Assembly (NCBI GenBank): GCA_012522705.1
Contig: JAAYJY010000203.1
Span: 1 to 15,521, forward strand
DNA length: 15,521 bases
Source: Syntrophomonadaceae bacterium
GTDB lineage: Bacteria; Bacillota; Syntrophomonadia; Syntrophomonadales; Syntrophomonadaceae
Direction of reading: 5' to 3'
Numbering within the stretch: position 1 is the first letter of the stretch; each line of letters begins with the position of its first letter. Under the pieces are notes generated by a model. It had not been told where the DNA came from and did not search any database. It saw only the letters and a program-made list of their open reading frames with translations. The position numbers were made by a program, and so were the translations under genes. Positions 1 to 8,400 of the stretch are shown here, in pieces.

Positions 1-1
1 C

Positions 2-1237
2 ATAAGTGGTGGGGATAATGACTTTACAGAAAACATCATCCACCTATATTTAGCCCGGATCGAAGGTTCCAGACCAGGCACCGCCGGAATCTCCCTGTGC
101 GTGGTACCCAAGTTCTGGGTCAACGAGGACGGCAGCCTGGAACCCAATGACTTCCAGATCACCGGGATCGAGCACAAGATGGGACAGCACGGTTCAGTGA
201 CGGCCTCCCTCGCCGCTGGAGATAACGACGGCTGCCGGGGTTGGCTGCTGGGTGTAGACCCCCGTACCAACGAAGGCAAGGGCGAAGGCATGCCCCAGAT
301 GTTCCAGATGATGAACCTGGCCCGCATGGAGACCGGACACATGGCATTGTCCTGTATAGCCAACGCATTCGCCAATGCCCGTGACAATGCCAAGGAGAGG
401 ATCCAGGGCCGGGCGTTCACCAACCCTAGAGGGGGTCGGGTGGCTATCATCAACCATGAGGATATCAAACGCACCCTGATGATGGGCAAAGCTCATACCG
501 ATGCCATCCGGGCCATGATGTATCGGGTATACCTGGCCTTCGATCAGCGCCACCGCGATCCCGATCCGGCGGTAAGAAAAGCAGCCAGTGACCTTATTGA
601 GATGACTACCCCGCTGTGTAAGGCCTATCCGACCGATGAATCATGGTGGCTGATCGGTGAAGCCATCCAGGCTTATGGCGGATATGGCTACTGCTCCGAG
701 TATCCGGTGGAACAGATCGCCCGCGATTCCAAGATCTATTCCATCTGGGAGGGCACCAACTTCATCCAGTCGCTGGATCTGGTTGGACGCAAGATGACTA
801 TGAAAGGCGGCAGCGTTTTCGCCGGATTCCTGCAGGAGATGGTGGACTTCTGTGCTGCCAACAAGGAAAACCCGGCCCTCTTGAAGGAGTTTGCCAACCT
901 GGAACGTGCCCTGAACGCCTATCAGAAGATGATTGGCGCCCTGACCGGTTACATGAAGGATAACCTGGCCAAGATACCCCTGTATTCACGGCGGGTCCTG
1001 ACGGCTACCTCTATCCTCTATGCAGGGCGACAGTTGCTGGATCAAGCGGTATTGGCCGCCAGACGGGCCGAGGAATTGGGTCCCGATCACTACGATTACA
1101 ACTTCTATTATGGTAAAGTGGCCAGTGCCCGCTATTACCTGCGTAACGTGATGCCGACAGTATGGAGTCTGTCCGAGATCATCATCGATGGTGACACCTC
1201 AGCTATCGACGTCCCGATAGAGGTCTTTGAATACTAA
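2..1237 (+). CDS. Acyl-CoA dehydrogenase, 3' part (5' end outside window)
   Basis: Flavin-dependent alpha,beta-dehydrogenation of an acyl-CoA in beta-oxidation, passing electrons to an electron-transfer flavoprotein. The frame is open from the left edge, so the gene starts outside; 411 residues are visible. It opens in the middle beta-domain (ISGGDND...ENIIHLYLARIEG, close to the KIFISGGDHD-type region of the family). The flavin-side motif YGGYGY lies at visible residues 225-230. WEGTN follows at 249-253, where Glu250 (bases 749-751) sits at the position of the catalytic base of medium-chain-type enzymes. About 150 residues follow that motif, as expected for the long (about 600-residue) subfamily with an extra C-terminal helical domain. 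Substrate chain length cannot be read from the sequence. A strong hairpin terminator follows 15 bases after the stop, so this is the last gene of its operon. Family call firm, substrate unknown. Confidence 0.93.
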   Translation: MSGGDNDFTENIIHLYLARIEGSRPGTAGISLCVVPKFWVNEDGSLEPNDFQITGIEHKMGQHGSVTASLAAGDNDGCRGWLLGVDPRTNEGKGEGMPQMFQMMNLARMETGHMALSCIANAFANARDNAKERIQGRAFTNPRGGRVAIINHEDIKRTLMMGKAHTDAIRAMMYRVYLAFDQRHRDPDPAVRKAASDLIEMTTPLCKAYPTDESWWLIGEAIQAYGGYGYCSEYPVEQIARDSKIYSIWEGTNFIQSLDLVGRKMTMKGGSVFAGFLQEMVDFCAANKENPALLKEFANLERALNAYQKMIGALTGYMKDNLAKIPLYSRRVLTATSILYAGRQLLDQAVLAARRAEELGPDHYDYNFYYGKVASARYYLRNVMPTVWSLSEIIIDGDTSAIDVPIEVFEY

Positions 1238-1252
1238 AAACGTTGTTGGTAA

Positions 1253-1282
1253 AACAAGCCTCCGCTTCGGCGGAGGCTTGTT
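1253..1282 (+). terminator. Hairpin terminator after the acyl-CoA dehydrogenase
   Basis: A perfect 13-base-pair stem (AACAAGCCTCCGC / GCGGAGGCTTGTT) is closed by a TTCG tetraloop in the very stable C(UUCG)G context. It begins 15 bases after the stop codon. The downstream tract is short on T residues, so efficiency on the plus strand is uncertain, but the A-rich left flank and T-containing right arm suit a bidirectional terminator that could also stop the minus-strand gene to its right. Confidence 0.85.
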
Positions 1283-1453
1283 GCTGGCTAAATAGGTTTT
1301 AAGAAATTAGCTGCCTTGATACAGGATGCCTGTTCTGCCAAGAACCCGATGTATGCAGCAATCGCGGGCATCTCTGGCGCCTTGCGCCCGGCTCCTTGTT
1401 TCTGGCCGTCCCGGGCCCGTCCCCATGTTCTCGGAACCCTCCTTAGGGCAGCC

Positions 1454-1690
1454 TTATTCCCTGTACAAGGCTCGGTTGATTATGTAGAATACCCAGCCAG
1501 TAGAACCCACCAGCAGAGCGAAGACAGCGATGGCATATATCTTGGCGTTACGGTCGGCCATTATGACGTCGATGTCCAGGCCATACTGGATTTTCAGCCA
1601 CAATACATAAAAACTGGTAGCCACCAATATCCAAGCATACTTGAGCAGATAAAACAGAAATACCCTCTTCTTGCTCAGGTTCAAACCCAC
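1454..1690 (-). CDS. Small two-helix membrane protein, function unknown
   Basis: I do not recognise the family. The 78-residue product has a basic N-terminus (SKKR) followed by two hydrophobic helices at about residues 10-32 and 50-72, separated by a short loop containing DIDVIMADRNAK, and ends with a basic tail. The upstream-most start is GTG at 1690. A TTG two codons later (1684-1682) is better spaced, about 7 bases, from the purine-rich GGAAGAGGG sequence, so the true protein may be 76 residues. A plausible sigma-A-type promoter lies at 1730-1758 on the same strand, leaving a leader of about 30 bases. The gene stands alone, convergent with the acyl-CoA dehydrogenase. Two clean hydrophobic segments, a ribosome binding site and a promoter argue that it is real despite its size. 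Function: none proposed. Confidence 0.6.
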   Translation of the reverse strand: MGLNLSKKRVFLFYLLKYAWILVATSFYVLWLKIQYGLDIDVIMADRNAKIYAIAVFALLVGSTGWVFYIINRALYRE

Positions 1691-1729
1691 ACCCTCTTCC
1701 CATAATCTCTTATTGAATACTGTTATCTC

Positions 1730-1758
1730 ATTATGCTGATTACTTTCGGAATACTCAA
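1730..1758 (-). promoter_or_regulatory. Putative promoter of the small membrane protein gene
   Basis: On the minus strand, TTGAGT (bases 1758-1753) is followed after exactly 17 bases by CATAAT (1735-1730), matching 4/6 and 5/6 of the -35 and -10 consensus. Transcription would begin near 1723, about 33 bases before the GTG codon. Confidence 0.5.
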
Positions 1759-1838
1759 GGCATTTCCTGCCACCCCATCAAGAAATATCTACCCAATTAC
1801 TCAATCATGATAGAATAAAAAGCAATGATGGCATCGGT

Positions 1839-1875
1839 GGGGGTGTCACGGAGTCGTTCTTCTCGTGACACCCCC
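1839..1875. repeat. GC-rich inverted repeat, REP-like or terminator
   Basis: Perfect 12-base arms GGGGGTGTCACG (1839-1850) and CGTGACACCCCC (1864-1875) flank a 13-base loop. No T-run follows on either side, so it is a poor intrinsic terminator. The GTGTCACG/CGTGACAC arms resemble dispersed palindromes I associate with Firmicutes genomes, and its arms are unrelated to the CAATAACTTGGGGAC repeats elsewhere in the window. It lies 154 bases before addB. Confidence 0.6.
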
Positions 1876-2018
1876 TGATAATACAAAGAATTGCTCTGGG
1901 GTATGCATAATAAACTGGCGGACGTTAAGCGACCGCGTGGAAGCCCCTATATTAATGCCTGCCTGATAGCGTCACAATGGCCTTTTTCAGTGGCTTGCAC
2001 AGTCCTTGTGCCTCGGAG

Positions 2019-2024
2019 AGGAGG
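2019..2024 (+). promoter_or_regulatory. Ribosome binding site that fixes the addB start
   Basis: AGGAGG, inside the purine run GGAGAGGAGG (2015-2024), stands 5 bases before ATG at 2030. An in-frame TTG at 2006 would place this sequence inside the coding region and add eight residues that precede the family's usual N-terminus, so ATG 2030 is preferred. Confidence 0.85.
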
Positions 2025-2029
2025 ATTAT

Positions 2030-5000
2030 ATGGCAATTCGTTTTATCCTGGGCCGGGCCGGGAGCGGGAAAAGCCGGCAGATAATAGAGGAAATAAAGAC
2101 AAGCTTGGAGCAGGGCGGCCATGAGCCCCTGTTGCTGTTGGTGCCGGAACAATTCACCCTGCAGGCCGAGCGTGACCTCATCACCGGCCTCCAGGCAAAG
2201 GGGATCGTCCGGGCCGAGGTCTTGAGCTTGACCCGCCTGGCCCGCCGGGTATTCGACCAGGTGGGCGGCGCGACCCGGGTTCTGCTTAATGAGCAAGGCC
2301 GCCAGATGGTGCTCCGCAAGATGATCGACGACAATTCCGCCCGCCTGACCATTTACAAAAAGGCCGCTCTGCAGCCGGGGTTCGTGCCCCGCCTGGGTGA
2401 GCTGCTGTCGGACTTGAAGGGCCGCGATATCACTGCCGAACAGTTGCGCCAGAGCAGTGCCGGACAGGAGAAAATGCTCATCGGCCAAAAGGTGCATGAC
2501 ATAGCCTTGCTCTATGAGGGATTTGAACTCTATCTCCAGGGCAGTTACCTGGACGCCGATGATTACCTGAATCTTTTAAGCGAAAAAATACAGGAGGCGG
2601 AGTTCCTGCGCTCCGCCCATATATGGGTGGATGGTTTCAGCACCCTGTCCCCGCAAAGCCTTAAAATACTGGCCCGGATGATGGCGGTGGCCCGGGAGAT
2701 GACCATCAGCCTGACTCTCGATCCCCTCAGCACCAGACGGGATTGGGAATTGTTCCGCCTGGCCCGGCAGAACCTGGACAATCTGCAGACCCTGGCTCAT
2801 CAGGCCGGAGCCGTGACGGAGATAGTGAGGGTGTCGGCATCTCCCGAATCGGGCCCCCTCAATCCGGCCATCCGCCATCTGGAGCAGGAATTATTTGCCT
2901 ACCCGGCTCGCCATCTGGATGAGGAGGTCGTGGATGCAGAGATATTTGCGGCCGCCAATCCCAGCAGCGAAGTGGAATGGGTGGCCGCCCAGGTGGTGGC
3001 GTTGGTCCGGGAAAGGGGCTGGCGCTACCGGGAGCTGGCGGTGGTCTGCAATGATATGGATACCTATGGCCCCCTGATCAAAAGGGCTTTTGATGAATAT
3101 GGGATTCCCGCTTTCATGGATCGCAAACGCAGCCTTATGGATAATTCCATAATAAAACTGGTCCTGTCTTCCCTGCAGATCATCCGGCGGGGATATCGTT
3201 ACGAGGATGTGTTTGCCTTTCTAAAGACTGGTTTCACCGGTTTGGAACCGGACCAGGTGGAGATATTGGAGAATTTCGCCTTGCGCCGGGGCATACAGGG
3301 AGATCGTTGGCAGGAGGAATTCGACGCCGATGACCCGGAGATTAACGCCCTCCTTAATTCCAGCCGGCAGATGCTGGTGGAACTCCTGCAGCGATTGGGG
3401 GACAAGGTTCGGGGCGGTCGTCACAGGGTGGCTGATATGTGCCGTGCCCATTACGAATACCTGGTGGAAATCGGTCTGCCGGAGCGATTGGAGGCCTGGA
3501 CCGAGCGGATGGATGAACTGGGCCGCTTGGATTTGGTCCGCGAGAATGCCCAGATATGGAATCTTATCCTGGAGGTCATGGATCAGATGGTCGAGATCCT
3601 CGGTGACCAAGCGGTAACCCTCAAGGAATATCTGCACCTGTTGGAGGCCGGGTTTGAATCGCTGGAAGTGGGGATTATCCCCACTTCCGTCGACCAGGTG
3701 CTGGTGGGCGACCTCCAACGGTCCAAGAGCCAGACAATCCGGGGCCTGTTGTTCCTGGGGGTCAATGACGGGATAATCCCCTCCGGGGGGGTAGAAGAGG
3801 GGATTTTGACCGAATACGAGAAGGAGACCTTGCAAGCCCAGGGGTTGGAGCTGGGCTTTGATAAAAACCGCCGCAGCGCGGAAGAAAGGTTCCTGCTCTA
3901 TACCGCTTTAAGCAAACCGCAGGATTACCTGGGGCTGACATACGCCATCGCCGATAACGAGGGCCGGGCCCTGCGCCCCTCAATAATCATCAATCGTATC
4001 CGGGCCTTGCTGCCGGGTATACCTGTCAACAGTGATGCGGTCGAACACCGCGATCTGGCCATGCACCAGATAGCCAGTCCAACCAGCACCTATAAATACC
4101 TGGTTGACAACCTGCGGGCGATAGCCGATGCTCAGCCAGTCGATTCCATCTGGGGGGACGTGTACCAATGGTACCAGCAGCAAGGCGACTGGCAGCCGCG
4201 TTTGCAGGAGACAGAGGCAGCCCTCTTCCACCGCAACCAGGTGGACGGGGTTGGTTCCGAGCTGGCCCGGCGTCTGTATTCACTGCCCTTGCGCAGCAGT
4301 GTCTCTCGTTTGGAACAGTACGTCAATTGCCCCTTCGCCCATTTTATCCGTTACGGCCTGCGGCCCCAGGAACGTAAGATCTATGCCGTGGCCGCCCCGG
4401 ACATCGGAGAGCTTTTCCATAGCTGTCTGCGCTCCTTTGCCCAGGAACTGGACCATGAGCAACTGGACTGGATGACTCTGAGCCGGGGTGATTCGGATAG
4501 GCTGGTTGACAAAGTCATGGACCGGCTGGTACCCCTCCAGGGAGATGGCATCTTTGTCAGCAGTCCCCGTTACCAGCATCTGGCCCAGAGGCTCAAACGC
4601 ATCAGCCGGAGGGCGGCCTGGATCTTGACCCGGCAGTTGCAGCAAGGCCTATTCCAGCCCTGTCATTTCGAGGTGGGCTTCGGCCCGGACGGGATGTTTC
4701 CGGCTATCCAGGTGGAATTGGGGGACGGAAGCCTGATGTATCTGGAAGGACGTATCGACCGGGTCGATCTGTTGGAGACCGATGATGGCACCTTCGTGAA
4801 GATAATAGACTATAAATCGGGACAGACCGATTTCCAACTCAGCCAAATCTACCACGGCCTGTCGCTGCAGCTGATAATCTACCTGCTGGCGGTGGTCAGC
4901 GGAGCTGACCGCCTGGCCCGAGGTGAGGTCAAGCCCGGCTGTGTCTTCTATTTCAAAATAGACGATCCCATTATCGAGGCCGCCCCCGACATCATCGCCA

Positions 5001-5419
5001 CGGTGGAGGAGGAGATAGCCCGCTGCTTCAAACTGCAGGGTTTGATGTTGGCCGACACCAGGCTGGTGAACTGCCTGGACAAGGAACTGGAGATCGGGGC
5101 GTCGAAGATAATCCCGGCGGGGTTGAAAAAGGACGGCGATTTTACCAAGACCTCCTCGGTGGTATCGCCCCAGGACCTGCAGGCCTTGCTAAGCCATGTG
5201 CAGGGATTACTGGTCCAGATCGGCCGGGAGATCAACAGTGGTCGGGTGCGCATCGCACCGGTCAAGATGAGCGGCCAGACCGCCTGCCGCTTCTGCTCCT
5301 ATCAAGGCATCTGCCAGTTCGATCGGCGCCTGGACGACAACCACTACCGGACCCTGCCCAAATACAGCAGCCAGGAAGTGCTGGAGCGGGTCGGCCGGCG
5401 GGGGAGGACACGGCTATGA
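2030..5419 (+). CDS. addB: AddB, helicase-nuclease subunit B
   Basis: Subunit of the AddAB complex that processes DNA double-strand ends for RecA loading and degrades linear DNA (the Gram-positive counterpart of RecBCD). 1129 residues, near the usual AddB length. The N-terminus MAIRFILGRAGSGKS carries a Walker A motif at residues 8-15, standard for AddB although its helicase domain is otherwise degenerate. The C-terminal RecB-type nuclease shows GRID (Asp910) and DYKSG (Asp927, Lys929). Four cysteines form the Fe-S staple around the nuclease: Cys767 in YVNCPF, then Cys1086, Cys1089 and Cys1095 with C-x2-C-x5-C spacing, as in Bacillus subtilis AddB. The stop codon overlaps the addA start (ATGA), implying translational coupling and equal dosage. 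All key residues are intact, so the subunit should be active. No convincing promoter was identified in the 150 bases upstream. Confidence 0.97.
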   Translation: MAIRFILGRAGSGKSRQIIEEIKTSLEQGGHEPLLLLVPEQFTLQAERDLITGLQAKGIVRAEVLSLTRLARRVFDQVGGATRVLLNEQGRQMVLRKMIDDNSARLTIYKKAALQPGFVPRLGELLSDLKGRDITAEQLRQSSAGQEKMLIGQKVHDIALLYEGFELYLQGSYLDADDYLNLLSEKIQEAEFLRSAHIWVDGFSTLSPQSLKILARMMAVAREMTISLTLDPLSTRRDWELFRLARQNLDNLQTLAHQAGAVTEIVRVSASPESGPLNPAIRHLEQELFAYPARHLDEEVVDAEIFAAANPSSEVEWVAAQVVALVRERGWRYRELAVVCNDMDTYGPLIKRAFDEYGIPAFMDRKRSLMDNSIIKLVLSSLQIIRRGYRYEDVFAFLKTGFTGLEPDQVEILENFALRRGIQGDRWQEEFDADDPEINALLNSSRQMLVELLQRLGDKVRGGRHRVADMCRAHYEYLVEIGLPERLEAWTERMDELGRLDLVRENAQIWNLILEVMDQMVEILGDQAVTLKEYLHLLEAGFESLEVGIIPTSVDQVLVGDLQRSKSQTIRGLLFLGVNDGIIPSGGVEEGILTEYEKETLQAQGLELGFDKNRRSAEERFLLYTALSKPQDYLGLTYAIADNEGRALRPSIIINRIRALLPGIPVNSDAVEHRDLAMHQIASPTSTYKYLVDNLRAIADAQPVDSIWGDVYQWYQQQGDWQPRLQETEAALFHRNQVDGVGSELARRLYSLPLRSSVSRLEQYVNCPFAHFIRYGLRPQERKIYAVAAPDIGELFHSCLRSFAQELDHEQLDWMTLSRGDSDRLVDKVMDRLVPLQGDGIFVSSPRYQHLAQRLKRISRRAAWILTRQLQQGLFQPCHFEVGFGPDGMFPAIQVELGDGSLMYLEGRIDRVDLLETDDGTFVKIIDYKSGQTDFQLSQIYHGLSLQLIIYLLAVVSGADRLARGEVKPGCVFYFKIDDPIIEAAPDIIATVEEEIARCFKLQGLMLADTRLVNCLDKELEIGASKIIPAGLKKDGDFTKTSSVVSPQDLQALLSHVQGLLVQIGREINSGRVRIAPVKMSGQTACRFCSYQGICQFDRRLDDNHYRTLPKYSSQEVLERVGRRGRTRL

Positions 5420-8400
5420 CCAGATGGACTGATAAACAACGGGAGGCCATCGATGACCGGGGCCACAACCTGTTGGTGGCGGCGGCGGCCGGTTCCGGCA
5501 AAACGGCGGTACTGGTGGAACGGATAATCCAGTTGGTGCGTCAGGACCGCATCGACATCGACCGCCTGCTGACCGTCACCTTCACCCAGGCTGCGGCGGG
5601 CGAGATGCGGGCCCGGATAAGCACCCGCCTGCTGGCAGCCATGCAGGAAGAAGGGGAAGACCAGGAATTCCTGCGCCAGCAGATAAACCTGCTCAACCGG
5701 GCTTCGATAAGCACCCTGCACTCCTTTTGCCTGGATGTGGTGCGCCGGTATTTTCACATCATTGATATCAGCCCCTCCTTCCGGGTAGGCGACGCTACCG
5801 AGACCGCCCTGCTCAAACTGGAGGTGCTGGAGGAGCTCTTCGAGGCCGAATATGAACTGGGTGAGGCCGGGTTTCTGCAATTGGTGGAGATGTACGCCGG
5901 AGGTAAGGACGACAGCCCTTTACGGGAACTGGTTTTGCGAACCTATGAGTTCATCCAGAGCCAGCCCGCCCCCTTAACCTGGCTGGCCCGCAAAGTGGGG
6001 GATTTTGACCTGGCCGATGACCAGTTGGGTCAGAGCCAGTGGGGGAGGAGTCTGTTGCAACAGCTCGATATCGAAATGGCCGGGGCGGAAGAGATGTTCG
6101 CCTCGGCCTTGCGGCTGACGGACCGGCCGGGCGGGCCTTATACCTACCGGGAGGCCCTGGAGCATGACCTAAGGTTAGCCCAGGACCTCAGAAAGGCACT
6201 GGGCCGGGGGATAGGTGATTTCTACCAGCATCTGTGCCAGGCACAGCACCGGCGCCTGGGTGCGGCCCGCAAGGACGTAGATCCGGTCCTCAAGGAGGAG
6301 GCCCAGGAACTGCGCGAGCAAGGTAAAAAGGTTATCAAGGAGCTGGGCAGTAAAATCCTCTTCATGTCGCCGGAAGCCTTCTGCCAGGATCTGCGGGAGA
6401 TGCACCCGGGCATGGTTTACCTGGCCGGATTGGTGGAGCAGTTCCACCACCGCTACCGGGAGAGCAAAACCGAGCGGGGCCTGGCCGACTTCAACGATCT
6501 GGAACATTATGCCCTGGAAATTCTGGCGGATCCCCTGACCGCGGCGGATTATCGGCGCCAGTTTGACTATATCTTCGTAGACGAATACCAGGACAGCAAT
6601 TTGGTCCAGGAAACCATCCTCAACCGTATCAATCGAGAGGACAACCTGTTCCTGGTGGGGGATGTAAAGCAGAGCATCTATCGCTTTCGGCTGGCCGACC
6701 CCTCCCTTTTCATGGAGAAATATGTGGCTTATAACGATCCCCGGGGGCGTCCCGATTTGCGTATCGATCTAAGCGCGAATTTCCGCAGCCGCCGGACCGT
6801 CATCGACGCCGTCAACGATATCTTCAGCCGTATCATGTCCCGGCAGTTGGGGGAGATCGATTACCAGCCCGAGGTCTTTCTCGAATATGGCCTGCCGATG
6901 CCGGCAGATTTGGAGGAAGAACTGGATACCGGGCAGGTAGAATTGCTCTTGATCGACAAGCAGGGCACCGGGGTTGGTGAAGAAACTGAGTTAGGGGAGC
7001 GGCCCGAAACGGAGTCAGATGCTCAGATGGACGGTGAAGAAGCGGGCAGCGCGGCGGAGGAACTGGAAGAAGAGCCCGGTGATGTGGAATTCGAAGCCCG
7101 GATGGTGGCGGAGCGGATAAATGAACTGCACGGGCAGTTATTCTACGACAGCCAGAACCAAAGAATGCGTCCCCTGGAATACCGGGATATGGTGGTACTG
7201 ATGCGGGCCACCCGCGGGCAGGCCGACGTCTATTATGAGACCCTGATGAAGGCCGGCATCCCCGTTTATGCCGACGTGGACCGGGGATATTTCGAAACCG
7301 CTGAGATGAAGGTGTTCATCAACCTGCTCCACCTCATCGACAATAAACGCCAGGATATACCGCTGTTGAGCGTGATGCGCTCGCCCATCGGCAGATTTAC
7401 GCTGGAAGATTTGATCGAGATCAGGGCCGGCAGCAATGCGGCCACATTCCATGAAGCCCTGGAAGGCTGTCTGAGTTCCGGGACGGGGCCGGTAGCGGGT
7501 AAATCGGCGGCGTTTATCGAGCGCCTCAACTACTGGCAGGAAGCGGCCCGGTTCCTGCCCATGGATGAGCTCATCTGGCAACTATTGCAGGAAACCGGAT
7601 ATTTGCGCTACGCTGCGGCTATGCCCGGAGGCCAGCAGCGCCAGGCCAATCTGATGATACTGCTGGAAAGGGCTCGGCAATACCAGGCCACCTCCATGCA
7701 GGGATTGTTTCATTTTCTTAAATTCATCGAGAAATTGGAATCCAGCAGCAGCGATATGGGGATGGCCAAGATTCTGGGCGAGAGTGAAGACGTGGTCCGC
7801 ATCATGAGCATCCATAAGAGCAAGGGTTTGGAGTTCCCGGTGGTGATGGTGGCCGGACTGGGCCGCCGCTTCAATCTGAGCGACATCAGGGCCCGGGTCA
7901 TGTTTCACAAGGATCTGGGCATCGGGCCCAAATATGTAGACCCGGAATTGCGGGTGACCCGCGACACTATCGCCCGGACCGCCATGGCCAGTCGAATTCG
8001 GGCAGAGAACTTGGCCGAAGAGATGCGCATCCTCTACGTGGCTTTGACCCGCCCCCGCGACAAACTGATTATGGTGGGTACCGCCAGCGAACTGGCCAAA
8101 AGCATAAAGCGCTGGAGCAAAGGGACCAGTCCGTTTCACCTGGCCCGTGCCCGGGGACTGTTGGATTGGCTGGGAGCAGTGGTAGTAGAGCACGCCGACG
8201 GGGAACCTTTGCGCCGATATGATCCGACCGCTGATTTGGCGACGGAAGCGGAAGGGAGCGATAGGCGGCCAGGCCACCATGATGTCGGGATAAAAAGCCT
8301 GTATGGATCTGAGCAGACTGGCAATGACTCATCCGATACAGCTGAGACCGGATACCATTGGCTGGTCAAGGTTATTGACCGCTCCCGGATAGGGATGGCC

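Noticed and set aside
1316..1705. 129-codon plus-strand frame
   Set aside because: It lies antisense to the small membrane protein, has no ribosome binding site and overlaps the terminator-to-promoter spacing; composition looks like a shadow frame.
2006..2029. Upstream TTG start for addB adding eight residues
   Set aside because: It would bury the AGGAGG ribosome binding site inside the gene; ATG 2030 has ideal spacing and gives the family's usual N-terminus.
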